A stretch of 64,000 nt of DNA, taken from assembly GCF_004298145.1 (NCBI RefSeq), contig NZ_SCRH01000053.1, positions 103,367-167,366 of the forward strand, written 5' to 3'. Source of the stretch: Mycobacterium sp. GTDB lineage: Bacteria > Actinomycetota > Actinomycetes > Mycobacteriales > Mycobacteriaceae. A program made the translations under genes and the position numbers. Positions 1 through 8,481 of this stretch are shown one piece after another (within the stretch, counting starts at the first letter, position 1; each line of letters opens with the position of its first letter). Below the pieces are notes generated by a model. It was not told the DNA's origin. It did not search any database and saw nothing but the letters and a program-made list of their open reading frames with translations.

Positions 1-510
1 CTTGATGCCCTTCGGGAATCCCGTTGTGCCAGAGGAGTACAGCATGACGGCGCCTGATGGCTCCGCGGGCAGGCGGGGGCCGGCCTCGGCGATGGCGGTT
101 TCATAGCAGGCGAAGCCGGGAACGTCGCCGCCGAATGCCAGCCGCAGCGCGGGGTTGCCGGCCTGCGCGGCGGCTTCGGCTGCCAGGTCGGCCAGTGCGG
201 CCGAGACGATCACCGCGCGCGCACCCGAGTCGCGCACGATGTAGGCGGCCTCCCGCGCCGTGAGGTGGTGATTGACGGCGGTGATGTACAGGCCCGATCG
301 CTGCGTGGCCCAGTAGACCTCCAACACCTCGGCGGCGTTGTCGGACAGCAGGGCGACGACATCGCCGGGGCGGAGTCCGGCGTCGTACAGCACCCGCGCC
401 AGCGCAGCGGAGTTGTCGTCGAGTTGCCGGTAGGTCAACGCATGTCCGGATTCCGCAAGGATCACCGCGGGGCGGTCAGGCCCATTCTCGGCGTGGGTGG
501 CCGGATACAC
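1..510 (-). CDS. Acyl-CoA synthetase (FadD-type AMP-binding enzyme), C-terminus cut by window edge
   Basis: This is the N-terminal 170 residues of an adenylate-forming fatty acid/carboxylate CoA ligase. The visible part ends in the AMP/ATP-binding P-loop SSGTTGFPKG (about residues 160-169), and it carries family-typical text such as RPGDVVALLSDN. The start is read as GTG at 510, three bases after the stop of the upstream aldehyde dehydrogenase, so the two are very likely co-transcribed. In context it would activate the carboxylic acid made by the P450, alcohol dehydrogenase and aldehyde dehydrogenase encoded upstream. The adenylation core and the C-terminal lid domain lie outside the window, so chain-length preference cannot be judged. 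Confidence 0.88.
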   Translation of the reverse strand, partial: MYPATHAENGPDRPAVILAESGHALTYRQLDDNSAALARVLYDAGLRPGDVVALLSDNAAEVLEVYWATQRSGLYITAVNHHLTAREAAYIVRDSGARAVIVSAALADLAAEAAAQAGNPALRLAFGGDVPGFACYETAIAEAGPRLPAEPSGAVMLYSSGTTGFPKGIK

Positions 511-513
511 CGA

Positions 514-2037
514 TCAGGTCGCTTCCGCGGCGGCGGCCGACACGACTACGGCATAGACCCGCTTGGCGCGGTCATTGGTCATGTCGACATGGACGAACTT
601 CTGCTCGGTGTACTCGTCGAGGGCGCCGGGTCCGAGCTCACGCCCGAGACCGCTTTGCTTCATACCGCCGAAGGGGAACATCGCGTTGACCATGTGCCAG
701 TCGTTGATCCACACCGTGCCGGACTCCAATTCGCGCGCGATCGCCAACGCGCGTTCGTTATCCGCGGTCCACACGCCCGCGGACAATCCGTACTCGCTGT
801 CGTTGGCGATCGCGACCGCCTCGGCGTCGTCGGCGCATTTGATCACGACGAGCACCGGCCCGAAGATCTCCTCCCTGGCCACCCGCATGTCGTTGGTGGC
901 CCCGGTCAGGATCGTCGGCGCGACCCAATGACCATCGGCGAACCGGGCTTCGGCGGGGACGGTGCCCTGGAAGGCGATCTGGCATCCCTCCTCCTGCCCG
1001 AGCGCGACGTACTTCTCCACCCGCGCTTGCTGTTTGGCGGATATCAGCGGTCCGATGTCCGTGGCCGGGTCCATCGGATCGCCCACGACGAGGGTGGACG
1101 CGCGGGCCACCAGCCGTCGCACGAACTCGTCGTGAATCGATACATGCAGCAGCAGCCGCGTTCCGGATTCGCAGGCCTGACCGGCCATCAGCAAGAATCC
1201 GAACAGCGTGCCGTCGACGGCCAGATCCAGGTCGGCGTCATCGCAGACGATGTTCGCGCCCTTGCCGCCCAGCTCGAGGGTGACCTTCTTGACGTTGCCG
1301 GCGGCGGCGCGCATCACGGTCTTGCCGACTTCCGTCGAGCCGGTGAAGGCCACCTTGCGAACATCGGGGTGTTCGGCGAGCCGGGCGCCGACGACCGGGC
1401 CGGGTCCGGTGACCACGTTCAGCACCCCCGCCGGCAGCCCGGCTTCGTCTGCCGCCCTGGCCAATTCGAGTAACGTCAGCGGCGTCTGGTCATCGGGCTT
1501 GAGCACTATCGTGTTGCCTGCCGCTAACGCGGGACCCAGCTTCCACACCGCCAGCAGCAACGGGAAGTTCCACGGCACGATGCCGGCGCAGACGCCGACC
1601 GGCTCACGGCGAAGCACCCCGGCGGCCAGCGTGGGCGCTTGGATCAATGGTCCGGTTTCCTCGAAAGCATATGAGCGCGCCAACGAGGCGAAGTATTTCA
1701 GGTGGGCGATCGAGTAGCCCAGCAGGAACGCGCCCGCCGACCTTGCGGTCGCGCCGTTTTCGCGCACCTGCAGGGCGGTCAACTCGTCGAGCCGCGCGGC
1801 GAGGTTGTCGGCGATCGCGTCGAGGATGCGGGCGCGTTCGGTGGCGGGCGTCGACCGCCAGACACCGGAGGCATGTGCCGCGTGCGCCGCGGCGACGGCC
1901 TCGTCGGCCACGGTTACGTCGCCCTGGGCGACGGTCGCGACCACTTCATTGGTCGCGGGATCGCGCACCTCTAACCTGCTCGAGGCGTCGCGCCACCGCC
2001 CGTCGATGTACATCGGATAGTGCGCAATGCCGGTCAT
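514..2037 (-). CDS. NAD(P)-dependent aldehyde dehydrogenase
   Basis: This is a full-length aldehyde dehydrogenase superfamily protein of about 507 residues. It has the cofactor-binding segment VPWNFPLLLAVWKLGPAL, the general-base region VTLELGGKGAN (Glu) and a thiol-nucleophile region LMAGQACESGTRLL containing the catalytic Cys. The ending, FPFGGMKQSGLGRELG, is typical of the family. I chose the ATG at 2037 because the protein then begins eight residues before YPMYIDGRW and has GAGGA just upstream. In-frame ATGs at 2058 and 2076 are alternatives, and 2076 has an AGGAG. It sits between an alcohol dehydrogenase and an acyl-CoA ligase and probably oxidises the aldehyde product of the former. Confidence 0.9.
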   Translation of the reverse strand: MTGIAHYPMYIDGRWRDASSRLEVRDPATNEVVATVAQGDVTVADEAVAAAHAAHASGVWRSTPATERARILDAIADNLAARLDELTALQVRENGATARSAGAFLLGYSIAHLKYFASLARSYAFEETGPLIQAPTLAAGVLRREPVGVCAGIVPWNFPLLLAVWKLGPALAAGNTIVLKPDDQTPLTLLELARAADEAGLPAGVLNVVTGPGPVVGARLAEHPDVRKVAFTGSTEVGKTVMRAAAGNVKKVTLELGGKGANIVCDDADLDLAVDGTLFGFLLMAGQACESGTRLLLHVSIHDEFVRRLVARASTLVVGDPMDPATDIGPLISAKQQARVEKYVALGQEEGCQIAFQGTVPAEARFADGHWVAPTILTGATNDMRVAREEIFGPVLVVIKCADDAEAVAIANDSEYGLSAGVWTADNERALAIARELESGTVWINDWHMVNAMFPFGGMKQSGLGRELGPGALDEYTEQKFVHVDMTNDRAKRVYAVVVSAAAAEAT

Positions 2038-2054
2038 GTCGTCCTCGCTCTTGT

Positions 2055-2180
2055 TCATCGGATCCGTCGGCGCCATCGCGCGGAGCTCCTGAATCGGCCG
2101 GCGGCGTGGTGCGCCACGCTGACCCCGGCCGGGATGCCCAGCGGAGCAGCAAGAATGGCCACGATGGTGATGAGATTCAT
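2055..2180 (-). CDS. Possible 41-residue small membrane peptide between two dehydrogenase genes
   Basis: A short open frame starts at an ATG eight bases after the alcohol dehydrogenase stop. It encodes a hydrophobic N-terminal stretch (about residues 2-24) followed by an Arg/Ser-rich tail. Its TGA overlaps the ATG at 2058, an alternative start for the aldehyde dehydrogenase, so it could act as a coupling or leader ORF. There is no good Shine-Dalgarno in front of it. I recognise no family, and it may be chance. Confidence 0.25.
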   Translation of the reverse strand: MNLITIVAILAAPLGIPAGVSVAHHAAGRFRSSARWRRRIR

Positions 2181-2187
2181 GGGCGGT

Positions 2188-3294
2188 TCAGAACCGGATC
2201 AGTCCGCGGAGATTCACGCCGGCGTGCATGTCGGCGTAGCCCGTGTTGATCTCCTCCAGGGTGTACTCGCGGGTGACGAGTTCGTCGAGCTTCAATCGAC
2301 CGGCGCGGTACAGGTCGAGCATCCGGGGTATGTCGTGGCGGGGATTGGACGATCCGAAAAGTGATCCGCGGACCTGCTTTTCGTACAGGGTCAGGTCGAA
2401 CAGCGACATGTCGACGCGGGTGTCGGCCGGGTGCGGGATCGCGGTCATCACCACCCTGCCGCGCTTGCCGACCAGGCTCAGCGCCTGCGCGACATAGGTT
2501 CCCTCGGCCGAATCGGTGCTGACCACGCAGACGTCGGCCAGCTGGCCGCGCGTCAGGTCGGTGATCAGGGCCTGCGCCTCGTCCACCGTCGCCGCCGTGT
2601 GGGTGGCGCCGAACTCGACCGAACGATTCCGTTTGTACTCCACGGGATCGAGGGCGACGATGACGCGTGCGCCCGCGATCCGCGCGCCCTGCACCGCGTT
2701 CATCCCGATCCCGCCCACACCCATGACCACCACCGTGTCGCCGTCCCGGGCCTCGCCGGTGCGCACCATGCTGCCGTAGCCGGTGGTGACCCCGCAGCCG
2801 ACCAGCGCGGCGGTGTCCAGCGCGGTGGCGGGGTCCACCTTGATCACCGACGCCAGCGGCACCACCGTGTATTCGGAAAAGGTTCCCAGCACGCACATTT
2901 GGCCCAACCCCTGGCCTTTGGCGTGGAACCGGAAGGTGCCGTCGAGCTGCGGTCCGGCGATGATGGCGGCGCCGAGTACGCACAGGTTGCTCATGCCCCG
3001 CGAACACGGTCCGCAACGACCGCAGGCCGGAATGAAACTCAACGCCACCGAATCCCCCTCGGCGACGTCGGTGACACCCGGTCCGACGTCGACGACGACG
3101 CCGGCGCCCTCGTGCCCACCGACCACCGGTAGCTGCATCGGCATGTCGCCGGTGATCAGGTGGTCATCGGAATGACACAGCCCGGCCGCGGCGATCTTGA
3201 CCAGGACCTCGTTCTCCTTGGGCCCGTCGAGGTCGACCTCTTCGATCTCCCACTTCTGGTGCAGCCCCCACAGCACCGCCGCTTTGGTCTTCAT
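2188..3294 (-). CDS. Zinc-dependent, NDMA/mycofactocin-type alcohol dehydrogenase (AdhD-like)
   Basis: This is a 368-residue medium-chain alcohol dehydrogenase. Catalytic-zinc ligands are visible in GLCHSDDH and GGHEGAG, structural-zinc cysteines in PACGRCGPCSRGMSNLC, and a Rossmann motif in VMGVGGIGMNAVQGA. The start ATG follows AAGGAG by six bases. The text closely matches mycobacterial class III/NDMA-dependent alcohol dehydrogenases, which keep a tightly bound nicotinamide cofactor and usually work with mycofactocin; that is family knowledge, not visible here. It lies downstream of the P450 and upstream of the aldehyde dehydrogenase, consistent with oxidising a P450-made primary alcohol. 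A very similar paralogue is encoded at 52996-54102. Confidence 0.92.
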   Translation of the reverse strand: MKTKAAVLWGLHQKWEIEEVDLDGPKENEVLVKIAAAGLCHSDDHLITGDMPMQLPVVGGHEGAGVVVDVGPGVTDVAEGDSVALSFIPACGRCGPCSRGMSNLCVLGAAIIAGPQLDGTFRFHAKGQGLGQMCVLGTFSEYTVVPLASVIKVDPATALDTAALVGCGVTTGYGSMVRTGEARDGDTVVVMGVGGIGMNAVQGARIAGARVIVALDPVEYKRNRSVEFGATHTAATVDEAQALITDLTRGQLADVCVVSTDSAEGTYVAQALSLVGKRGRVVMTAIPHPADTRVDMSLFDLTLYEKQVRGSLFGSSNPRHDIPRMLDLYRAGRLKLDELVTREYTLEEINTGYADMHAGVNLRGLIRF

Positions 3295-3310
3295 CCGAAA
3301 CTCCTTCGGG

Positions 3311-4585
3311 TCAGCGCTTCTCGGGTGTCCAGGTCGCCGGCAGGCTGTTGACGCCGTTGATGAAGTTGGCCAGCGCGTAGTGCGGCTCCGGTGCCGAGAT
3401 GTCCGGAATGCGTGTGTAGACCTCGGTCAGCAACGCCTTGAGCATGGTGCGGGCCAGCGCCGCGCCCAGGCAGAAGTGCGGGCCGCCCCCGCCGAAGGCC
3501 ATGTGCGGGTTCGGGTTTCGCAGGATGTCGAACGAATGGGGATTTTCGAAGACGTCCTCGTCGCGGTTGCCCGAGTAGTACCACAGCACGACCTTGTCGC
3601 CCGCCTTGATCTCCGAGCCGCGCACGGTGATGTCCTGGGTGGCGGTGCGGCGCATGTGCAGCAACGGCGATCCCCAGCGCAACACCTCCTCGAGCGCGGT
3701 GCCGACCCGGCCGTCGACGTCCTCGACCAGCAGTGCGCGCTGCTCGGGGAACTTCGAGAGGGCCGCGATGGCGTGGGCCGAGGCGTGCCGCGTGGTGTCG
3801 TTGGACGCGACGCCCATCAACACGAAGAACGCCTTCAGCTCGTCGTCGGTCATCTTCTTGCCGTCGAACTCGGCCTGCACCATCCAGGTCATCAGATCGT
3901 CACCGGGGTTGGCCCGCCGCTCGGGGATCAGCACCGTCGCGACCTCGTGCAGGTCCATCACGGCGCCCATGAACAGTTCGAGTTCGCTCTGCTCACCGCG
4001 GATGTTCGGGTCTGTCCAACCCACCAGCCGTTGGGCGGCGCGAACGGCCGTGTCACGCAGCTCACCGTCGGGCAACCCGAAGAAGCTGCCGAAGATGCGA
4101 CCGGGCAGCTTGACCGACACGAGCTGGACGAAGTCGCCTTCACCGAGGTGCGCCATCTCGCTGACCAGGTCGTGGGCGTGGCCGCGGATCCAGCCTTCCA
4201 AGCGGCGCACGTTCCTGGTCTTGAAGGCTTCCGTCGTGATCCCGCGCAGCTGGGTGTGGCGCGGGGCGTCCATGGCGATGAACGACTGCGCGATCGCCAC
4301 CGCCTCGGGGGCGAAGTCCTCCATCGTGATGCCCTGCGCGGAGGAGAAGATCTCCGGGTGGCGGCTGGCCATGCGGATGTCGTCTTGTTTGGTCAGCGAC
4401 CAGAATCCCCTGGTGTTGAGCTCGGGGGGCAGCAGATCAGACTCCGCGGGGCGGCTCCACGGCACGGGGTTCTCCGCGCGCAGGACGGCGAAGCCGGCGT
4501 CGCGCTCTTCCGGGGGTCTCGCCCAGAACTCGCGGGCACTGAGATCGATGTCTTTGTGGGTGGGCGCGGTCGTGGATGCGGTCAT
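3311..4585 (-). CDS. Cytochrome P450 monooxygenase
   Basis: This is a 424-residue bacterial class I P450. The I-helix oxygen-activation segment GVASNDTTRH, the ExxR pair in EEVLRW and the haem-thiolate loop FGGGGPHFCLGAALAR are all present. The ATG at 4585 is preceded by AGAAAGG. The frame stays open for about 200 bases further upstream, but that text is Arg-rich and unlike P450s. The gene is 16 bases upstream of the alcohol dehydrogenase, in the same direction. A ferredoxin gene of the kind that serves P450s is at 6727-6921. It resembles mycobacterial P450s that hydroxylate sterol side chains or branched lipids, but I cannot assign a CYP family with confidence. Confidence 0.93.
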   Translation of the reverse strand: MTASTTAPTHKDIDLSAREFWARPPEERDAGFAVLRAENPVPWSRPAESDLLPPELNTRGFWSLTKQDDIRMASRHPEIFSSAQGITMEDFAPEAVAIAQSFIAMDAPRHTQLRGITTEAFKTRNVRRLEGWIRGHAHDLVSEMAHLGEGDFVQLVSVKLPGRIFGSFFGLPDGELRDTAVRAAQRLVGWTDPNIRGEQSELELFMGAVMDLHEVATVLIPERRANPGDDLMTWMVQAEFDGKKMTDDELKAFFVLMGVASNDTTRHASAHAIAALSKFPEQRALLVEDVDGRVGTALEEVLRWGSPLLHMRRTATQDITVRGSEIKAGDKVVLWYYSGNRDEDVFENPHSFDILRNPNPHMAFGGGGPHFCLGAALARTMLKALLTEVYTRIPDISAPEPHYALANFINGVNSLPATWTPEKR

Positions 4586-4721
4586 CGGGGGCCCTTTCTG
4601 GCAATGTGCGGTGGCGCGCGTCACCGCGGCGTTGCACCCATGCTGGCCAGCGCGGCGGCGGTACGGCACAGGCGCGAGTGCCATCCACTGGCCTGCGCGG
4701 GCCAGCGCGTGGAACCGGCGA

Positions 4722-6035
4722 TCAGGCGATCGGGGCGCGGAAGGTGGCGACCAACCCACCGCCGTCGCGCGCACTGAAGCCCACCCGGCCACCCATCGCC
4801 TCGGCGATCTGCTGCACGATCCACAGGCCCAGCCCGGCGGTGCCGCGTTGCCCGCCGACGCTGACGTACTTGGTGGTCAGCTCGCCAAGACTCTCGGGCG
4901 GGATGCCCGGACCCCGGTCGGCCACCGTGAGGACCAACTCCTCGCCGTCCCGGGAGCAGGTCATGTCGACCGGTTCGCCCCGGCCATGCCGGGAGGCATT
5001 CTCCAGCAGGTTGGTCAGCACGCGGCGCAGCCCCTGAGCGTTCACGGCCACGGCCCCGACGTCGTCGCTCACGGACAGCCGCAACCGCGGTGGTGCCAGG
5101 CCGACCGCGTCGGCGGCGGCAACGATGAGGTCGGCCACGTCGACGCGGCGGACCCGGCCCGCCGAGAATGTCGGGCGGCGACTGAGCGCGACGTCGGACA
5201 GGGCGTCGAGCATGTCGGCGAGGTGGTGCACGTGCCGGGCCACCAGCTGCAGACTGGTGTCCCGGTCGGCCTGCGACATCGGCTGGGTCGACGTCAGCGC
5301 CTCGGTCAGCGCCTCCAAGGACGTGACGGGAGTGCGGAATTCGTGCACCAGCACCTGGAGTCCATCCTGTTGCGACTGGTAGGACCGCAGCAGGCGCGCC
5401 CGCAGGTCTCGCTCCTCTTCGGCGGCGGCGTGTTCGGCCTCGGCATCTACCAGCGCCCGCAGCCGCGAGCGGTGTTCGCGTTCGGCGAGCGCGGACAGCC
5501 CCGCGGTGATGATCGCGATGAAGATCAGATACAGCGCCGACCAGCCGGCCTGCAGCGCCGGAGCCGCCGGGCTGACCGGATGTTCTGGCGACGAGATCAG
5601 CGCCACGGGGATGTAGGCGGCGCCCAAAAGGATTGCGACCAGCAGGGTTTCGTTGAACGACAGCCGCGCCGCCGAGGCGATGACCGCGAGCGCCAACACG
5701 GCGACCACGGGGCTGTAGACGCCCCCGCTCAGCGCGATGAGCGCCAGCGTGAATGCCGAGTCGAAGCCGGTGACCAGCCACGCGTACCGGGTGCGCCGGA
5801 CCTCCAGCTGGGGATAGGCCATCGCGACGGCCGCGTAGACGATCGCGCCCCCCAGCACCGCCACAGTGGCCGGCGCGTGCTGGCGGACCCACTGGGGTCC
5901 GATGGCCAGCAGCACGCCGATCGAGATAACCACAGCGACCCGCACCGCGACGACGGTGCGGGCCAGCCCGTAGTCCTCGCCGTCGAAGTCCACCGTGGTT
6001 CGGAGCTGATCGAGCGGTCTCACCCAGCTGACCAT
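4722..6035 (-). CDS. Membrane sensor histidine kinase
   Basis: This is a protein of about 437 residues. It has roughly six N-terminal membrane segments (about residues 25-185), a short coiled linker rich in Glu/Arg, a dimerisation/phosphoacceptor helix with H-box HEFRTPVTSLEAL (His near residue 236), and an HATPase domain with LTNLLENASRHG (N box) and DRGPGIP (G1 box). There is no large extracytoplasmic sensor, so it probably senses through the membrane segments. It is divergent from the response regulator at 6060, with only 24 bases between the proposed starts, so the two share one promoter region. The ATG at 6035 was chosen because upstream in-frame text overlaps the regulator and is not protein-like. 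Confidence 0.85.
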   Translation of the reverse strand: MVSWVRPLDQLRTTVDFDGEDYGLARTVVAVRVAVVISIGVLLAIGPQWVRQHAPATVAVLGGAIVYAAVAMAYPQLEVRRTRYAWLVTGFDSAFTLALIALSGGVYSPVVAVLALAVIASAARLSFNETLLVAILLGAAYIPVALISSPEHPVSPAAPALQAGWSALYLIFIAIITAGLSALAEREHRSRLRALVDAEAEHAAAEEERDLRARLLRSYQSQQDGLQVLVHEFRTPVTSLEALTEALTSTQPMSQADRDTSLQLVARHVHHLADMLDALSDVALSRRPTFSAGRVRRVDVADLIVAAADAVGLAPPRLRLSVSDDVGAVAVNAQGLRRVLTNLLENASRHGRGEPVDMTCSRDGEELVLTVADRGPGIPPESLGELTTKYVSVGGQRGTAGLGLWIVQQIAEAMGGRVGFSARDGGGLVATFRAPIA

Positions 6036-6059
6036 AGGGTTGGGGCTAGCATCGCGGCA

Positions 6060-6734
6060 ATGACTCGCTCGCCGTATGTCGTGGTGATCGTGGACGACCA
6101 TGAGCTGTTCGCGCAGGGCCTGGCCCTGTTGCTCACCCGCGAATGGGGCGAACTGTTCACCGTCGGCGGCCAGACGACGTACGTCGAAGAGGCCGCCGAC
6201 CTGGTGGCCCGCTGCGCCGCCGATGTCGCGATCATCGACCTGTCGATGCCCCCGCTGGGCGGCGTCGCCGCCATCCGGCACATCAAGGCGCGCCACCCGA
6301 AAACCCGGATCCTGGCGCTGTCGGGGACCGACGACCTGGCGCTGGCCGAAGAGGCGTTGCGGGCCGGCGCCGACGGCTTTCTGCCCAAGACCGCGCGGCC
6401 CGAGGCGCTGGCGGGGCCACTATGGACGATCGCGGAGGGCCTGCGCGTCATCGACAGTGCGCTGCTCGATGCGCTGCTGAGCAACACCCGCAAGCCGCCG
6501 TCCGAGCTGCTGGACAACCTCAGCGCCCAGGATCTCCAGCTATGGACCCTGCTCGCGACCGGCATGGAGACCGGCGACATCGCCCAGCGGATGCTGGTGT
6601 CGGAGCGCACCGCCAAACGCATGGTGGCCGCGCTGCTGCACAAACTCGGGGTCGGCAACCGCATCGCCGCTGCCGCGCTGGCCGGACGCTACCGGTTGCT
6701 CGACGATGTCGCCGAAACCGGCCGCATCAGTTGA
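6060..6734 (+). CDS. NarL/LuxR-type response regulator
   Basis: This is a protein of 224 residues. The receiver domain has the acidic pair in VIVDDHELF, the phospho-acceptor Asp in VAIIDLSMPPLGG, the switch Ser/Thr in LALSGTD and the conserved Lys in FLPKTARPEA. The C-terminal part (about residues 150-215) is a LuxR-like helix-turn-helix: TGMETGDIAQRMLVSERTAK followed by LHKLGVGNRIAA. It pairs with the divergent kinase at 4722-6035. Its last 8 bases overlap the 3' end of the convergent ferredoxin gene. It most likely controls the neighbouring oxidation genes, but no binding site can be shown. Confidence 0.88.
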   Translation: MTRSPYVVVIVDDHELFAQGLALLLTREWGELFTVGGQTTYVEEAADLVARCAADVAIIDLSMPPLGGVAAIRHIKARHPKTRILALSGTDDLALAEEALRAGADGFLPKTARPEALAGPLWTIAEGLRVIDSALLDALLSNTRKPPSELLDNLSAQDLQLWTLLATGMETGDIAQRMLVSERTAKRMVAALLHKLGVGNRIAAAALAGRYRLLDDVAETGRIS

Positions 6735-6921
6735 GGATTCGGATCGCTTGCGCGGGACACATTGCGGCTGCCCGAATCACCGCTTCACGGTCGGCTTCGG
6801 GCGGGTCCGGCTCGAGCACCACCACTTGTTCGGCGCCGTCGGGAATGTCGAAGACGTCGGGAGCGGCCAGTAGGCACTGCCCGTGCCCCTCGCACAGGTT
6901 GTAGTCGACGGTGATGTGCAT
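6727..6921 (-). CDS. 3Fe-4S-type ferredoxin (P450 redox partner type)
   Basis: This is a 64-residue ferredoxin beginning MHITVDYNLCEGHGQC and ending CPAQAIRILN. Three cluster cysteines are visible (about positions 10, 16 and 55). His occupies the position of the fourth ligand, as in mycobacterial P450-associated ferredoxins that carry a 3Fe-4S or unusual 4Fe-4S cluster. It is the obvious electron donor for the P450 at 3311-4585, although the two-component pair lies between them. It overlaps the response regulator 3' end by 8 bases in convergent orientation. Confidence 0.9.
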   Translation of the reverse strand: MHITVDYNLCEGHGQCLLAAPDVFDIPDGAEQVVVLEPDPPEADREAVIRAAAMCPAQAIRILN

Positions 6922-7260
6922 GAGCGCCAGTATCGGCGCCGGCCGCCCCCGGCCGGGCGGCCCCGCTGCGCCAGATTTGGCCTGCCCGGGCCAGCAGCAG
7001 GTCGATGCGGCGTTTTCAGTCCGGCCTCGGGCATCGCCAGGACATACCCGGCTCCGATGCGCCCGGCCGGCTCGGCGCCCCGCTGCCAGCCATGGTGGCT
7101 CACGTCGTCACCGCGGTGCAGCAACCGTCCCGCGCCCACCCCCCAAGCGAGAACAGCTTCGCTATTTTAGAGAAGGTAGTTCTTCGCTGCCGAGAGACGA
7201 ATTACGATCGCTGGTGACCTGTGCCGGGTCCCGCGTGGCCCCTGACGATCGGAGTCCATC
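6922..7260. other. Intergenic region upstream of the thiolase operon
   Basis: No credible gene is seen here. The region must contain the promoters of the ferredoxin (minus) and the thiolase operon (plus). A TTTAGAGAAGGTAG stretch at 7166-7179 resembles TTTAGAGAGGATAG just before the acyl-CoA dehydrogenase start (10423-10436). A GGAG at 7251-7254 is the apparent ribosome binding site of the thiolase. Confidence 0.5.
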
Positions 7261-8481
7261 ATCGACGCCTGGATTCTCGACGCGGTACGCACGCCCCGCG
7301 GGCGAGGCCGCCCCGACGGCGGACTGCACGCCGTTCACCCACAGGCCCTGCTCGCCCGCTGCCTCACCGCGCTGGCCGAGCGGATCGACTTCGATCCGGT
7401 CGACGTCGATGACGTGATCGCCGGCAACGGCATCCTCAGCGGGGACCATGGCGACGACATCGCTCGCTTGACGGTGTTGTTGGCCGGCTGGCCGGAGACC
7501 GTTCCCGGGATGACGTTGAGCCGGTTCTGCGGCTCGGGCCAGCAGGCCGTCACCGTTGCGGCGGCGGGCATTGCCGCCGGCACCGAGGATTTGGTGATCG
7601 CCGGCGGCGTCGAGTCGATGTCGCGGTGGGGCGTCACGGCGGGAGTCCCGACGATCGACGGCAACAACCCCGACCTTCGCGCCATGTATCCCACTGTCCC
7701 GCAGGGTATTTCGGCCGATCTGATCGCCACCCTGGAGGGGTTCGGCCGCGAGGCCGTCGACGCCTACGCCGCACTGAGCCAGAGCCGCGCCGCCGCGGCC
7801 ATCGAGGAGCGCCGCTTCGATCGCTCCCTCGTCGACGTGCCGACGCCGCACGGCCGGGTGGAACGCGACGAGCATCCCCGCCCGGGCACCACCGCCGAGA
7901 CGCTGTCCCGCCTCAAGCCGGCCTTCGAGGCGATGGGAGCGACGTGCGCCGACGGCGAGCAACGCACATTCGACCAGATATGCCTCGAGCGTTATCCGGG
8001 CATCGACCACATCGATCACGTGCACCACGCGGGCAATTCCTCCGGCGTGGTCGACGGCGCGGCGGCCGTGCTACTGGCCTCCTCCAACTGGATGCACACC
8101 CACCGGGTAACCCCACGCGCGCAGATCCGGGCCACCGCGGCCATCGGCAGCGAACCGATCATCATGCTCACCGCGCCCGGCCCCGCGGCTCAGCGATGCC
8201 TGCGACGCGCGGGCATGACGGTGGCCGACATCGACCTCTGGGAGATCAACGAGGCCTTCGCCGCCGTCCCGCTCAAGACGATGCGCGATCTCGACATCGA
8301 TCCCGACGTGGTCAACGTCAACGGCGGCGCGATTGCCCTCGGACACCCGATCGGCGCCACCGGCGCCATGCTGATCGGCACCGTGCTCGACGAACTTGAA
8401 CGCCGTGATCTGACAACGGGACTGGTAACCATGTGCACGGGCGGCGGGATGGGCACCGCAACGATCATCGAGCGGGTATGA
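7261..8481 (+). CDS. Acetyl-CoA acetyltransferase / 3-ketoacyl-CoA thiolase with a non-AUG start
   Basis: This is a thiolase of about 406 residues. Residues DAWILDAVRTPRGRG form the N-terminal beta strand, the nucleophilic Cys is in MTLSRFCGSGQQAV, the first catalytic His is in VNGGAIALGHPIGATGA, the NEAF motif is in WEINEAFAA, and the second Cys is in VTMCTGGGMG. No in-frame ATG, GTG or TTG exists between an upstream stop (7243-7245) and the GTG at 7414, which lies inside the thiolase fold. The best start is ATC at 7261, six bases after GGAG. The stop overlaps the next gene (ATGA), so thiolase, hydratase and CoA transferase form an operon. It catalyses the last cleavage step of beta-oxidation. 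Confidence 0.85.
   Translation: MDAWILDAVRTPRGRGRPDGGLHAVHPQALLARCLTALAERIDFDPVDVDDVIAGNGILSGDHGDDIARLTVLLAGWPETVPGMTLSRFCGSGQQAVTVAAAGIAAGTEDLVIAGGVESMSRWGVTAGVPTIDGNNPDLRAMYPTVPQGISADLIATLEGFGREAVDAYAALSQSRAAAAIEERRFDRSLVDVPTPHGRVERDEHPRPGTTAETLSRLKPAFEAMGATCADGEQRTFDQICLERYPGIDHIDHVHHAGNSSGVVDGAAAVLLASSNWMHTHRVTPRAQIRATAAIGSEPIIMLTAPGPAAQRCLRRAGMTVADIDLWEINEAFAAVPLKTMRDLDIDPDVVNVNGGAIALGHPIGATGAMLIGTVLDELERRDLTTGLVTMCTGGGMGTATIIERV

Noticed and set aside
265..1473. Long plus-strand open frame opposite the ligase and aldehyde dehydrogenase genes
   Set aside because: It is antisense to clear enzyme genes, rich in Arg/Gly/His, without recognisable motifs; a typical high-GC shadow frame.
3197..6060. 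Long plus-strand frames across the P450 and kinase genes, one joining in frame to the response regulator
   Set aside because: Only the part from 6060 onward is the response regulator. The upstream part is antisense shadow text.
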